DNA of 64,000 bases, from contig JACOTG010000002.1 in the NCBI GenBank assembly GCA_016178505.1, forward strand, positions 1-64,000, written 5' to 3'. Position 1 is the stretch's first letter. Each line of letters starts with the position of its first letter. The stretch is from Planctomycetota bacterium. GTDB taxonomy: Bacteria; Planctomycetota; JACOTG01. Of this stretch, positions 41,749-50,694 are shown one piece after another. The notes below the pieces were generated by a model, which saw only the letters and a program-made list of their open reading frames with translations, did not search any database and had not been told where the DNA came from. Made by a program: the position numbers and the translations under genes.

Positions 41749-43475
41749 TCGCGCACGAGGATCGAAAGCCGATCGCCGCATTGCTCGCACTCTCGTTCGT
41801 CCTTTTCTTCGTCGGGATCGCGCACTACGACCTCGACCTCAAGGCGGAGCCTCGCGAGGGCATCACCGCCTGGGAGACGATTCACGGCGACCACTGGTAC
41901 CTCCCGAAGCTGAACGGCGAACTCTTGCCCGAAAAACCTCTCGTCTTCCCGTGGCTCGTTGCCGGCTCGTGCGCGCTGTTCGGCGAGGGATCGACGTTCA
42001 GCGCACGATTGCCGTCGGCCGTGATGGCGACCCTTCTCGTGCTCGTGGTGTTCGGAATCGGGAAGCGTCTACTCGGACGTCGCGGCGGGTTTCTCGCCGC
42101 GCTGTTCACGGCAACGACGGCGCTGGTCATCAGCCTTGCGCGACGGTCCCGTGTCGACATGACGCTGACGTTCTTCGTTTGCCTCGCGATCTACCTCTTC
42201 CTACGCGAGTACCAACGGGGGGAATCGAATCCCGAGTCGCGGCCGTCGTTGGTCACCGCGCTCCTCTTCTGGATCGCACTCGCGCTGGCGACGCTGACGA
42301 AGGGGCCGCTCGGCGCGATCCTCCCGGGGATCACGATCGGCAGCTTCCTGCTGGCGCGCCGAAAGCTGTCCGCCGTGAGGCGCCTTCGACCGCTCATCGG
42401 CGTCCCGGTTTACTTGGTCGTCGCCGGATCGTGGTACGCGCAGGGATTCCTTCGCGGCGGCGACGAGTTCGCGTACCGATCGTTCATGATGGAGAACCTC
42501 CTCATGTTCATCGGCAACGACGAGGGAGGAGGCCACATCCACGGATTCTTCTATCTGTGGCCGTACTTCTTCTCGAATGGCATCCCGTGGAGCCTGTTCG
42601 TTCCCGCAGCCATCGCGCTCGGCGTCAAGCGCCGTCAGTGGCGCGCCGATCGATTCCTGCTGCCGCTTCTTTGGCTCGCGGCGATGCTGCTCTTCTTCTC
42701 GATTGCGCGCGGAAAGCGCTCCGACTATCTGTTGCCGCTCTTGCCCGCCGCCGCATTGCTCGCCGCGGGATTGTGGGACGCTTGGATCGCCGAGCCGCGC
42801 AATGCAATCGTCAAGCGATTCGTTCTCGCATCGAGTGCCGTCGCCGGAATCGTCTGCGCCGCCGCATTGCTGGTCCTCGCACTCTTTCTGTTCATTCCGG
42901 CGTCGTCATGGCCCGAGTCGTTGACGCGATCGCGCGAGGCCGCGTCGGCCTTCGAGATCGTTCGCGCGCTCATGCACCGCCCGTCGGCCGTGATCCTGTT
43001 CGGTGCGAGCACCCTCTTCATCGGGATCGTTCCGTTCGCGTTGACGTGGCGGGGACGACCGGTACCGGCGCTGCTGTCGACGGCCACCGGCGTCGCAGCC
43101 GCAGCATTGCTCGCGGCGTTCGAGGCGATGCCGAAGGTCCAGGACCGCGAGTCGCTGAAACCGCTCGCGCAGCAGATCGAGGCAACGGTGCCGAGAGCCG
43201 CGCCGCTGTACAACCACGACGCCTTCGAGTGGCAGGTCATGTACTACACGCGCCGCCGAATCCCGACGCTCGACGATTCCGGGTTTGCTCGCTTTCTCGC
43301 GGATCCGAACGGCGGTTACTGTCTCCTCACGCGCGGCGCATACGATGATCTCGAGCCGGCTGCGCGACAAAACCTCGAGATCGCACTCCGCGCAACTCGC
43401 CCTTATTCCGACCCGCGCGAGCAACACCTCGTCGTGAAGCGCATCCCGCCGCGCGCGAACGCATCAGGCGGCTGA
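41745..43475 (+). CDS. ArnT/PMT-like glycosyltransferase, copy 2
   Basis: 576 residues from GTG 41745, overlapping copy 1 by GTGA. Same topology, with LPEKPLVFPWL, RSRVDMTLTF, LTKGPLGAIL and RGKRSDYLLPLLP. The first-loop acidic motif is changed to KAEPREGITAWE, so the usual Asp-Glu pair is not preserved in place. It may use another lipid-linked sugar or partner with copy 1. Translational coupling suggests equal production of the two. Confidence 0.8.
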   Translation: MIAHEDRKPIAALLALSFVLFFVGIAHYDLDLKAEPREGITAWETIHGDHWYLPKLNGELLPEKPLVFPWLVAGSCALFGEGSTFSARLPSAVMATLLVLVVFGIGKRLLGRRGGFLAALFTATTALVISLARRSRVDMTLTFFVCLAIYLFLREYQRGESNPESRPSLVTALLFWIALALATLTKGPLGAILPGITIGSFLLARRKLSAVRRLRPLIGVPVYLVVAGSWYAQGFLRGGDEFAYRSFMMENLLMFIGNDEGGGHIHGFFYLWPYFFSNGIPWSLFVPAAIALGVKRRQWRADRFLLPLLWLAAMLLFFSIARGKRSDYLLPLLPAAALLAAGLWDAWIAEPRNAIVKRFVLASSAVAGIVCAAALLVLALFLFIPASSWPESLTRSREAASAFEIVRALMHRPSAVILFGASTLFIGIVPFALTWRGRPVPALLSTATGVAAAALLAAFEAMPKVQDRESLKPLAQQIEATVPRAAPLYNHDAFEWQVMYYTRRRIPTLDDSGFARFLADPNGGYCLLTRGAYDDLEPAARQNLEIALRATRPYSDPREQHLVVKRIPPRANASGG

Positions 43476-43547
43476 CGCGAACGTCATCCGGGTGACGAGC
43501 GGCAACGTCTATCGAATCCGTGTCGCGTGACGCCCTCGCTCTCGGCG

Positions 43548-44909
43548 TCAGCCTCCGCCCGCGCCGAGGCCACCGCCGAAGTCGAGCGGCGAGACGGGTG
43601 AGCGCGCCGTTCGTTCGACGCCGGCCTCGGCAAAAGGGCGAAGCCGAAGCGTCAGGATCGCCGCCAGCAACAGGAAGAGGGCGCCAAACCCCGCGTCGCA
43701 AAGCGCCGACAAGGCGAGAAGGGTCCGCTCAGCGAATAGGGGTTCTTTCGTGAGAGCGATCAATCCGAACGCTGCAAGTCCGGCGATCGTCCATGATCGG
43801 CGCGACGGCTCGACGCCGCGCGGTCGCAGGATGAACCCGCCCGCAACCATGTAGACCCAGATCAGCGAGATCAGGTGCGCCTTGCGTGTTTCCGGCGACA
43901 CCAGGTGAACCGTGAGGATCACCGCCGCGATCTCGAGCGGGAGCCGCAGCGGATCGTCGCGCCGCGTTCGCGAGAACAGGCCGAAGAGGAGCAGCGCGAC
44001 GATTGCAACGTTGAGCACGAGGATGGCCCGCGACACGTCGGCCGATGGCCAGTCGGTCACGTTGACGAAGAGGTCACCATAGCGCTCCGAGGTCGCGGTC
44101 CGCGCCTGGAGCAGGTGACGCAGGAACGCGGTCGTCGAGATCCCCGGCGAGTAACCGACGCCCGCCTCGTAGTTGGAGAACATCTGCGATCCACGTGAGA
44201 GCCACTGGCGCGTCAGCTCCCAGTGGCGCACCGGACCGAGCACGATCGAAGGCACGATGAATCCGAAGATCGCGAGCCCGACGAACGCTCCGCCGACCGC
44301 TTTCCAACGCCGGCGCAGCGCCAGATACGGGACGAGCGCGAGGGGGGTGTACTTGATCGTCGCCGCGAGCCCGATCGCGACACCGGCGAGCCCGTCGCGC
44401 TTGCCGTCGTAACGGCAGATCCAGTACGCCCCGAGAATCTCGAAGAAGAAGTTCGTGACGTTGACCTGCCCCGTTTTCAAGTTGTGAACGAGGAGGTTCG
44501 ACACCGCCGCGACGACGAGGATCGCCCACCACGACGCGCCGCCTCGCGGGAACACCACGCGATACGCCATCCAAAACGCGCCGGCGATGTACGCGACGTT
44601 GATCGCATACCAGAAGAACCCGGCGACGCTGACCGGCAATGACCCGAACGGCGCCATCCAGATCGCGAATAACGGGTGGTACTTGAAGCCGAGATCGGGA
44701 GCGGCGGGTCCGTAGATTGCATTGCCGGTCACGAGGTTTCGCCCCCCGTACCAGTAGCGCGTGAAGTCGGTGTCGTCGGCGTTGTGAACGGCTTGGATGC
44801 AGACGATGACGACGGCGATCACGATGCCCGCTGCCGCCGCAATACCAAGCCGCTTGCGGAATGCAGCATCGTCCCATCGCCGTCGAAGTCCGTCGACGAA
44901 CGCGCTCAA
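43548..44909 (-). CDS. GT87-like (DUF2029) membrane mannosyltransferase-type protein
   Basis: 453 residues from TTG 44909, which overlaps the upstream gene's TGA (TTGA 44906-44909) and has GAGGAG upstream. About ten helices. The first extracytoplasmic loop has DDTDFTRYWYGGRNL, and LKTGQVNV and YHPLFAIWMAP are typical of DUF2029/GT87 polyprenol-phosphate-sugar transferases. The C-terminus ends in a Gly-rich tail. Transcribed against the ArnT-like genes with the lipoprotein gene. Sugar and acceptor unknown. Confidence 0.75.
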   Translation of the reverse strand: MSAFVDGLRRRWDDAAFRKRLGIAAAAGIVIAVVIVCIQAVHNADDTDFTRYWYGGRNLVTGNAIYGPAAPDLGFKYHPLFAIWMAPFGSLPVSVAGFFWYAINVAYIAGAFWMAYRVVFPRGGASWWAILVVAAVSNLLVHNLKTGQVNVTNFFFEILGAYWICRYDGKRDGLAGVAIGLAATIKYTPLALVPYLALRRRWKAVGGAFVGLAIFGFIVPSIVLGPVRHWELTRQWLSRGSQMFSNYEAGVGYSPGISTTAFLRHLLQARTATSERYGDLFVNVTDWPSADVSRAILVLNVAIVALLLFGLFSRTRRDDPLRLPLEIAAVILTVHLVSPETRKAHLISLIWVYMVAGGFILRPRGVEPSRRSWTIAGLAAFGLIALTKEPLFAERTLLALSALCDAGFGALFLLLAAILTLRLRPFAEAGVERTARSPVSPLDFGGGLGAGGG

Positions 44910-46270
44910 GGCCGAGACTCCTCGAGAAGACCGTGGCGTCGAGCCATCCAGTACGCCAGAAGATAATCGACGCCCGCGTACTCCTGGTCCCCTTCGGCGT
45001 CGAGATCTCCGTCCAGCTCGTACGGATCGCTCTTCCAATACATGCTCGACATTGGTCGCTGGTTGATGGGAAGCGCAACCGCCGACTTCGGCTTGCCTTT
45101 CCGATTGGTCCACGCCGAGAGGGGCACGTCGGCGCGGCCGCGGTTGTCGACCGGCAAGACTCGCTTCGTCTCCGGGAAGAGTCGCAGCGTCTCGCGGATG
45201 TCGGCGAGAGTATCGGGCTCCTCACGGCGAAGCGCACAGTGGATCGACGCGAAGAGAGCGTTGTGCTCGCCGCTGACGGCCTCCCAGATGCCGTCGATCC
45301 CTCGCTCGATGGGAGCCCGGACCTCAGGCTCGGTCTCGAGCCGAAGCACGGTGTAGTAGCTCAGAAACGACATCATGTCGTTCGAGTGGTTCGTCTTGCC
45401 GAACGCCTCGAACTTCGCGTGCGCGCACGCCTCGGGATAGCGCTCGCGAACGAGACGCAAATGTCGCGACTCGATCGCCGCGTCCCCCGTCGCGTGCGCC
45501 GCCGAAGAGAAGATCGCGAGTGCGATCAGTGCATTCGGGCCGAGCGGCACGGGCCCTATCCACGCCTCGAGCCCGGCGTACGTCGTCGCCTTGCCGTGCG
45601 CGTCGCGAATGACGAGGTCGTTCCGATCGAGGAAGTGCGCGATCTCGCCGAGGTCGCGCCGAATCGCGTCGCGCGTGTCGCCTGCGGGCAGGAGGTCGTA
45701 CGCGGTCGCGTATCCGAACGCGACGCCGCAGTACTGGTCCTTGCTCACGTCGCCTTTGACCCAGTAACGATCGTACGGCGGTGCGGCGCGAGACCAAACG
45801 CCCTGGTCGCCTCGAATCGCCGCTTCGTCGGGCTCCGGGTCGATGGTGCGCGCGAGCAATCCCGGCACGCCCGTTACGCGCTGGAGGAGCGCGAGCCCAT
45901 CGACCAGGCGAGCCGCACAGTCGAGCGCGTCGCGATCTCCGGTGACCGACCAGCGAAGGGCCTCGGCGGCGAGTGCGCAACCGGTCCAGTATGCGGCATC
46001 TGCGAGATTGCCGTAGTGTCGTGGTCGCTCGCTTCGCTCTCGGAGCCGAATGGAGTACAGCACGACTCCCTCGGGCGCGACGTGACGCTCCCAAAGCTCT
46101 CGCTCGAAGAGATCCGCCTTTTCGGCGAGCGTCAACTTCCCCGGCCGATACTCGCGACGAACGACCGAAGGCGAATCTCGAATCGGGGGCGGCTGCGTCG
46201 TGTCACACGCGAGCCCGAGCAACGCAAGTGCGCAGCACGCTAGCGTCGATTCGCGTCGAATTCCTCGCAA
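44906..46270 (-). CDS. Lipoprotein with probable helical-barrel domain, unknown function
   Basis: About 454 residues from TTG 46270, chosen because GGAG lies upstream and a signal sequence with a lipobox (LLGLAC) then begins at once; an upstream ATG would add 36 charged residues. The mature part is rich in Trp/Tyr and helical segments (YWTGCALAAEAL, YGYATAYDLL, NHSNDMMSFLSYY), resembling alpha/alpha-barrel carbohydrate-active proteins, but I see no catalytic signature I can name. Coupled to the GT87-like gene. Confidence 0.6.
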   Translation of the reverse strand: MRGIRRESTLACCALALLGLACDTTQPPPIRDSPSVVRREYRPGKLTLAEKADLFERELWERHVAPEGVVLYSIRLRERSERPRHYGNLADAAYWTGCALAAEALRWSVTGDRDALDCAARLVDGLALLQRVTGVPGLLARTIDPEPDEAAIRGDQGVWSRAAPPYDRYWVKGDVSKDQYCGVAFGYATAYDLLPAGDTRDAIRRDLGEIAHFLDRNDLVIRDAHGKATTYAGLEAWIGPVPLGPNALIALAIFSSAAHATGDAAIESRHLRLVRERYPEACAHAKFEAFGKTNHSNDMMSFLSYYTVLRLETEPEVRAPIERGIDGIWEAVSGEHNALFASIHCALRREEPDTLADIRETLRLFPETKRVLPVDNRGRADVPLSAWTNRKGKPKSAVALPINQRPMSSMYWKSDPYELDGDLDAEGDQEYAGVDYLLAYWMARRHGLLEESRP

Positions 46271-46404
46271 GCCCGCGTCTCCGTTCGTCGACTCTCGATG
46301 AGCACGTGAACGTCTCCCAACGACGCAACGGGATTCTACTCGCCCGCGAGCGTGACGTGGGAAATCGATGGCGATCACTCGGCTCGATTCCTAGACTCCC
46401 TGCG

Positions 46405-48012
46405 ATGATCGTGAATCGTCGAGCCCTTCTCGGCGTCGGCGGCGTGCTCGTCCTCGCGGCGATCCTGTTCTTCACCGCGTTGGGACGGCGCGGTTTCTGG
46501 GAACCTGATGAGCCGACCTTCCCGGCGGTCGCGCAAGAGATGCGGGCGGCCAACGAGTGGGTGTTGCCGCTTCTCAACGGTGGGCTCTATTCCGAGAAGC
46601 CGATCCTCAATTACTGGTTGATGCTCGCGAGCGCGCGCGTGTTCGGAAGGCTCGACGAATGGACGGCGCGCTTGCCGGCAGCGCTCCTCGGCGTGCTCGG
46701 CGTCTGCCTCACGTGGATCCTCGGTCGCCGATTGTTTGGCGAGCGCGCAGGAATCCTCGGTGCGCTCGTCATCGCGCTGACACCGCTCTGGTTCCAGATG
46801 TCGCGGTTCGCGTACACGGACGGACCGTTCGCCGTCTTCGTTCTCGCAAGCCTCGTTCTCTTCCATCGCGGATGGTCGGACGAACACCGGCGCGGCGTCT
46901 CCTACGCGCTCGCCTGGTTGGCGCTCGGTCTCGCCGTCCTCACGAAGGGACCGCTCGCGCTCGTACTCGTGGGCCTCACCGTCGTCACGTTTCTCGCGAT
47001 CGTCCGAGACGTGCGCCACCTGTTGCGCTTCGACTTCCTCGTCGGAGTCCTGCTCTTCGCAGCGATCGTCGTACCGTGGTACGTGATCGCTTGCCATCGC
47101 GGCGGTCCCCAGTTCACCGAGGACCTGCTCGTCCGTCAGAACTTCGGTCGATTTTCCGGCGAGACAGACAGCCACCGCCAACCGCCGTGGTTCTACCTCG
47201 GCACCCTGCCCGTCGACTTGTTCCCGTGGAGTCTCTTTCTGCCCGGCGCGGTCTGGCAGCTCGCTCGAGAGTGGCGCTCGGGCGGGCGGCGACGCGAGGC
47301 CGCATTTCTCGTCGCAGCGACGGTGCCGGCGTTTCTGTTCCTTTCGATCACGAGCTCCAAGCAAGGCAAGTACCTGTTGCCGATCTACCCGATGATCGCG
47401 ATCGCCATCGGTGCACACCTCGACTCCGTCGCCGCGCGGTGGCGCGCCGGTGCGACACTGCTGGCCGGAGGCACACTCGCCTTGGCAGGGATCGCCGGTG
47501 CGCTCTTCGCCGCAGGAGTTGGGCGCGTGCCCTACGACGAATTCCGGCCGATCGCCGCGATCGCCGCCGTCATCGCACTCGCGGGCGGTATCGCGATTCT
47601 CGCGCTCGTCCGGGCTCGCCGGCATCTCGGCGCGACGCTGGCGCTCGCAGCCGCCGTCGGTGGGATCTTCTTCGTCCTCGACGTCGCGGTCTTCCCGACG
47701 CTCGATCCCTACAAGTCCCCGAAGCCGCTCTGCGACCGCATCGTCGCGCGACTCGGCGGTGCGCCCGAGTTCGCGATCTACGGCAACTACCGCGAAGGGT
47801 TTTCCTACTACACGCGCCGGCACATCGTCGAGCTAAAGCAAGAGAGCGCCCTCGCGAGCTACCTCGACCGCCCCGAACGCGCGTTCGTCGTCATGCGTGA
47901 CGAAGCGTGGTCCAAGCTCCCGCCGACTTTGACTCGACGCCTTCAGCTCCTCGCCGAGGGCGACGTCGGGAGCAAGTCGTACGTTTTTCTCGGGAGGCTC
48001 GATACGCCATGA
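46405..48012 (+). CDS. ArnT/PMT-like glycosyltransferase, copy 3
   Basis: 535 residues. First loop EPDEPTFPAVAQEMR, then YSEKPILNYWL, RFAYTDGPF, LTKGPLALV and SSKQGKYLLPIYP: the GT39/GT83 pattern with the acidic pair kept. The start is ATG 46405, eight bases after TAGACT, so the transcript leader is short. The C-terminal soluble tail includes NYREGFSYYTRRHIVEL, similar to copy 2. The stop overlaps the copy 4 ATG. Confidence 0.82.
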   Translation: MIVNRRALLGVGGVLVLAAILFFTALGRRGFWEPDEPTFPAVAQEMRAANEWVLPLLNGGLYSEKPILNYWLMLASARVFGRLDEWTARLPAALLGVLGVCLTWILGRRLFGERAGILGALVIALTPLWFQMSRFAYTDGPFAVFVLASLVLFHRGWSDEHRRGVSYALAWLALGLAVLTKGPLALVLVGLTVVTFLAIVRDVRHLLRFDFLVGVLLFAAIVVPWYVIACHRGGPQFTEDLLVRQNFGRFSGETDSHRQPPWFYLGTLPVDLFPWSLFLPGAVWQLAREWRSGGRRREAAFLVAATVPAFLFLSITSSKQGKYLLPIYPMIAIAIGAHLDSVAARWRAGATLLAGGTLALAGIAGALFAAGVGRVPYDEFRPIAAIAAVIALAGGIAILALVRARRHLGATLALAAAVGGIFFVLDVAVFPTLDPYKSPKPLCDRIVARLGGAPEFAIYGNYREGFSYYTRRHIVELKQESALASYLDRPERAFVVMRDEAWSKLPPTLTRRLQLLAEGDVGSKSYVFLGRLDTP

Positions 48013-49667
48013 CCGGACGATCGCGCGGATTTCTCGTCTTGTTGGCTGCGCTGCTGGTTGCGTTTTGGATTTATGGGGGCACGCGACCGCTCGACAACAC
48101 CGACGAAGGACGCGATGCCCAGATCACGCGCGAGATGCTCGACAGCGGTGATTGGGTGCTCCCGCACCTGAATGGAAAGCCGCTACCGTGGAAGCCGATG
48201 CTCTACCACTGGGTGTCGGGAATTGCGTCGATTCCGGCGGGCCACGTCAGCGAGCTGACTGCGGCATTGCCCTCGATCCTCGCCGCGATCCTCTGCGCGC
48301 TCTTGACCTTCGATATGGCGAAGCGCCTGTTCGGTTCGCGGCGTGCGGGACTCGTGGCAGCCGCAGCGCTTCTCACCTCGAGTCAGTTCCTCGTCAAGAG
48401 CGTGTCGGCGCAGTACGACATGACGCTTACCGGGTTCACGACGCTCGCGATTTGGGCGTTCTGGCGGTCGACGTGCGCGCGGTCGTCCGGCACATCGCTC
48501 GGCTTCTCGCTACTCTTCTACGCCGCGATGGGATTGGGAACGATCACGAAGGGTCCGGTCGGCATCCTCGTCCCCGGAATCGTCGCCGTCGGATACCTCT
48601 GGCTGAGGCGCGACTGGTTCGGGATCTTTCGCACGTCTCCGTGGTTCGGAGTGCCACTCCTCCTGGCGGTCGCGGTGCCCTGGTACTGGGCTACCTACGT
48701 CCGCGGCGGGAAGGAGTTCTTCGACGAGATCTTCTGGCACCAGAACTTCACGAGATTCACGAACGCGTTCGACCACGCCGCTGGGCCGCACTACTACTTC
48801 ATCCAATTCACCGGCGGCTCGCTGCCGTGGAGCCCCCTTGCGATCGCCGCGATCCCGTTTCTGTTCCTGCGCACTCGAGGCAAGTGGCGGATTCGACGGC
48901 GATCGAGAGCCCTGTTTCCTCTCGCTTGGTTCGTCATCGTCTTTGCATTCTTCACGGCGTCGACGAGCAAGCGCCCGAACTACATCCTTCCTCTCTATCC
49001 GGCGGCAGCCTTGCTCGCCGCGGGTTTCGTCGAGGCCGTACTCCGGTCGCGGCACTCGGACCTGCGCGTCGTTCTGCGCCGCCTCGTGACGGCGATCGGC
49101 GTTGCACTGCTCGTCGCATTCCCGGCACCCGTCGTCGCCGCGTTCGTCCAGGACCGTGAACGAACGATCGGCGAGGCGCTCGCCGTCGGCCTGCCGGGGA
49201 CCCTCGCGCTCATCGCGTCAGGCGTTGCGGTCGTTGCGTTCGCTCGCCGCGATCGGCTCGGCCGCGCCGTCGCCTCGATCGCCCTCGCGTCCGCGGCCTT
49301 GCACGTGGTGGGGCTGTTCACCTTGATCGCCTCGCCCGACGGCCCATTTCACGCCCGCGCTTTCGCCGAGCGTGCGCGACACGAAGTAGGAGCCGTTGCG
49401 ACGATCGGCTTCTTCAACACGTTCTCGCCCGGGATCCTCTACTACCTGGGTGAGCCGATTCCCGTCGACGACTTCCAAGGGGCGAACGCAACGGATCAGC
49501 TCGTCTCGAAGCTCGTGCAACGGGGACAACCGATCCACCTCATCCTCAAGAAGAAGAACGAGGCGACGGATTGGCCGGACCGCGATCGAGTCCAGCTCAC
49601 GCCGCTGTTCACCCGCCGCGTCGGATCGCACGAACTCACGCTCGGACGCGCCACTCTCGCGCGTTGA
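48009..49667 (+). CDS. ArnT/PMT-like glycosyltransferase, copy 4
   Basis: 552 residues from ATG 48009 (ATGA overlap with copy 3). First loop NTDEGRDAQITREML retains the Asp-Glu pair, followed by WKPMLYHWV, SAQYDMTLTGF, ITKGPVGIL and STSKRPNYILPLYP. Polytopic with a periplasmic C-terminal tail. Probably acts on an undecaprenyl-linked sugar; specificity versus the other copies unknown. Confidence 0.82.
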   Translation: MTGRSRGFLVLLAALLVAFWIYGGTRPLDNTDEGRDAQITREMLDSGDWVLPHLNGKPLPWKPMLYHWVSGIASIPAGHVSELTAALPSILAAILCALLTFDMAKRLFGSRRAGLVAAAALLTSSQFLVKSVSAQYDMTLTGFTTLAIWAFWRSTCARSSGTSLGFSLLFYAAMGLGTITKGPVGILVPGIVAVGYLWLRRDWFGIFRTSPWFGVPLLLAVAVPWYWATYVRGGKEFFDEIFWHQNFTRFTNAFDHAAGPHYYFIQFTGGSLPWSPLAIAAIPFLFLRTRGKWRIRRRSRALFPLAWFVIVFAFFTASTSKRPNYILPLYPAAALLAAGFVEAVLRSRHSDLRVVLRRLVTAIGVALLVAFPAPVVAAFVQDRERTIGEALAVGLPGTLALIASGVAVVAFARRDRLGRAVASIALASAALHVVGLFTLIASPDGPFHARAFAERARHEVGAVATIGFFNTFSPGILYYLGEPIPVDDFQGANATDQLVSKLVQRGQPIHLILKKKNEATDWPDRDRVQLTPLFTRRVGSHELTLGRATLAR

Positions 49668-49770
49668 CGTCCCGCCCTCCGACCTAAAGGTTTTCCCCGG
49701 GCACCGACGATAGCTTTGCTGTTTCGATCTGCGCCAAGGATCCGATACCGAACACTGGTGAGGTGCGTAG

Positions 49771-50670
49771 ATGAACCGACGGCAATGGCTCGCAACGACA
49801 ATCGTCCTCGGCTCTGCCCTCCTCCTCGGAATCGCAACGCGGCCCGCGTCGCCGTCGGAGCCCAAGGCCGACGCGCCCGCAGGGATCCGAGTCTTCCACT
49901 TCGGCGTTTACACGAGCGAGAAAGCGACGGAGATGTACACGACGTTCGCGCCGATCCTGGAAACGGCTGCTGACTTTCTTTCCACGACGCTGAAGAGTCG
50001 AATCGACTTCGAAATCGAGGTCGGTCGCAACTACGACGCCTCGATCCAGGATCTCGCCGGAGGCAAGGTCGACTTCGCGCGTTTCGGTCCGGCGTCCTAC
50101 ATCACCGCAAAATCGATGGAGCCGGGCCTCCAGATCGTGGCCATGGAAGTGAAAGACGGCCAGAAGACGTTCGACGGCGTCGTCGTCACCAAGAAGTCGA
50201 GTCCGATCCAATCCCTGGCCGACCTCAAGGGAAAGACGTTCGCGTTCGGAGACAAGAACTCGACGATCGGACGCTACCTCGCTCAAGAAGCGCTCGCGAA
50301 GGCGGGCGTTCATCGCAAGGATCTCGCGAAGTCCGAGTACATCGATCGGCACGACAGGGTCGCGAGCGCCGTCCTCCACGCGGAATTCGACGCCGGCGCC
50401 GTCAAGGAAGACACCTATCTGAAGATGAAAGAGAAGGACGAAGGACTTCGCGAGATCGCGCGGCTCAGAAACGTCACGAAGCCGTGGCTCGCGCGACGGG
50501 GCCTCGATCCGGCGATCATCGAAGGACTGCGCGCGTTCCTCCTGCAGTACAAGGACCAAACGGCTCTCAAGCGTCTCGAAGGCATGACCGGATTCGCGGT
50601 CGGCGACGACGCCGACTTCGATTCGATTCGAGCGGCGATGTCCGCGTCCGAACTCTTCGATCGCGAATGA
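49771..50670 (+). CDS. PhnD-like phosphate/phosphonate-binding periplasmic protein
   Basis: 299 residues with an N-terminal signal sequence (MNRRQWLATTIVLG). Type II periplasmic-binding fold: DFARFGPASYITA, GVVVTKKSSPIQSLADLKGKTFAFGDKNST and HAEFDAGAVKEDTY match PhnD/phosphite-binding proteins. No ABC permease or ATPase follows. A histidine kinase starts 24 bases downstream, so the protein more likely feeds a signal to the sensor than serves uptake. GAGGTG precedes the ATG. Confidence 0.85.
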   Translation: MNRRQWLATTIVLGSALLLGIATRPASPSEPKADAPAGIRVFHFGVYTSEKATEMYTTFAPILETAADFLSTTLKSRIDFEIEVGRNYDASIQDLAGGKVDFARFGPASYITAKSMEPGLQIVAMEVKDGQKTFDGVVVTKKSSPIQSLADLKGKTFAFGDKNSTIGRYLAQEALAKAGVHRKDLAKSEYIDRHDRVASAVLHAEFDAGAVKEDTYLKMKEKDEGLREIARLRNVTKPWLARRGLDPAIIEGLRAFLLQYKDQTALKRLEGMTGFAVGDDADFDSIRAAMSASELFDRE

Positions 50671-50694
50671 CGGGCACAAGAACGTAGCGGCAAG

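Noticed and set aside
45973-46404. Upstream extension of ArnT-like copy 3
   Set aside because: It overlaps the divergent lipoprotein gene and lacks hydrophobic character; ATG 46405 begins the first helix.
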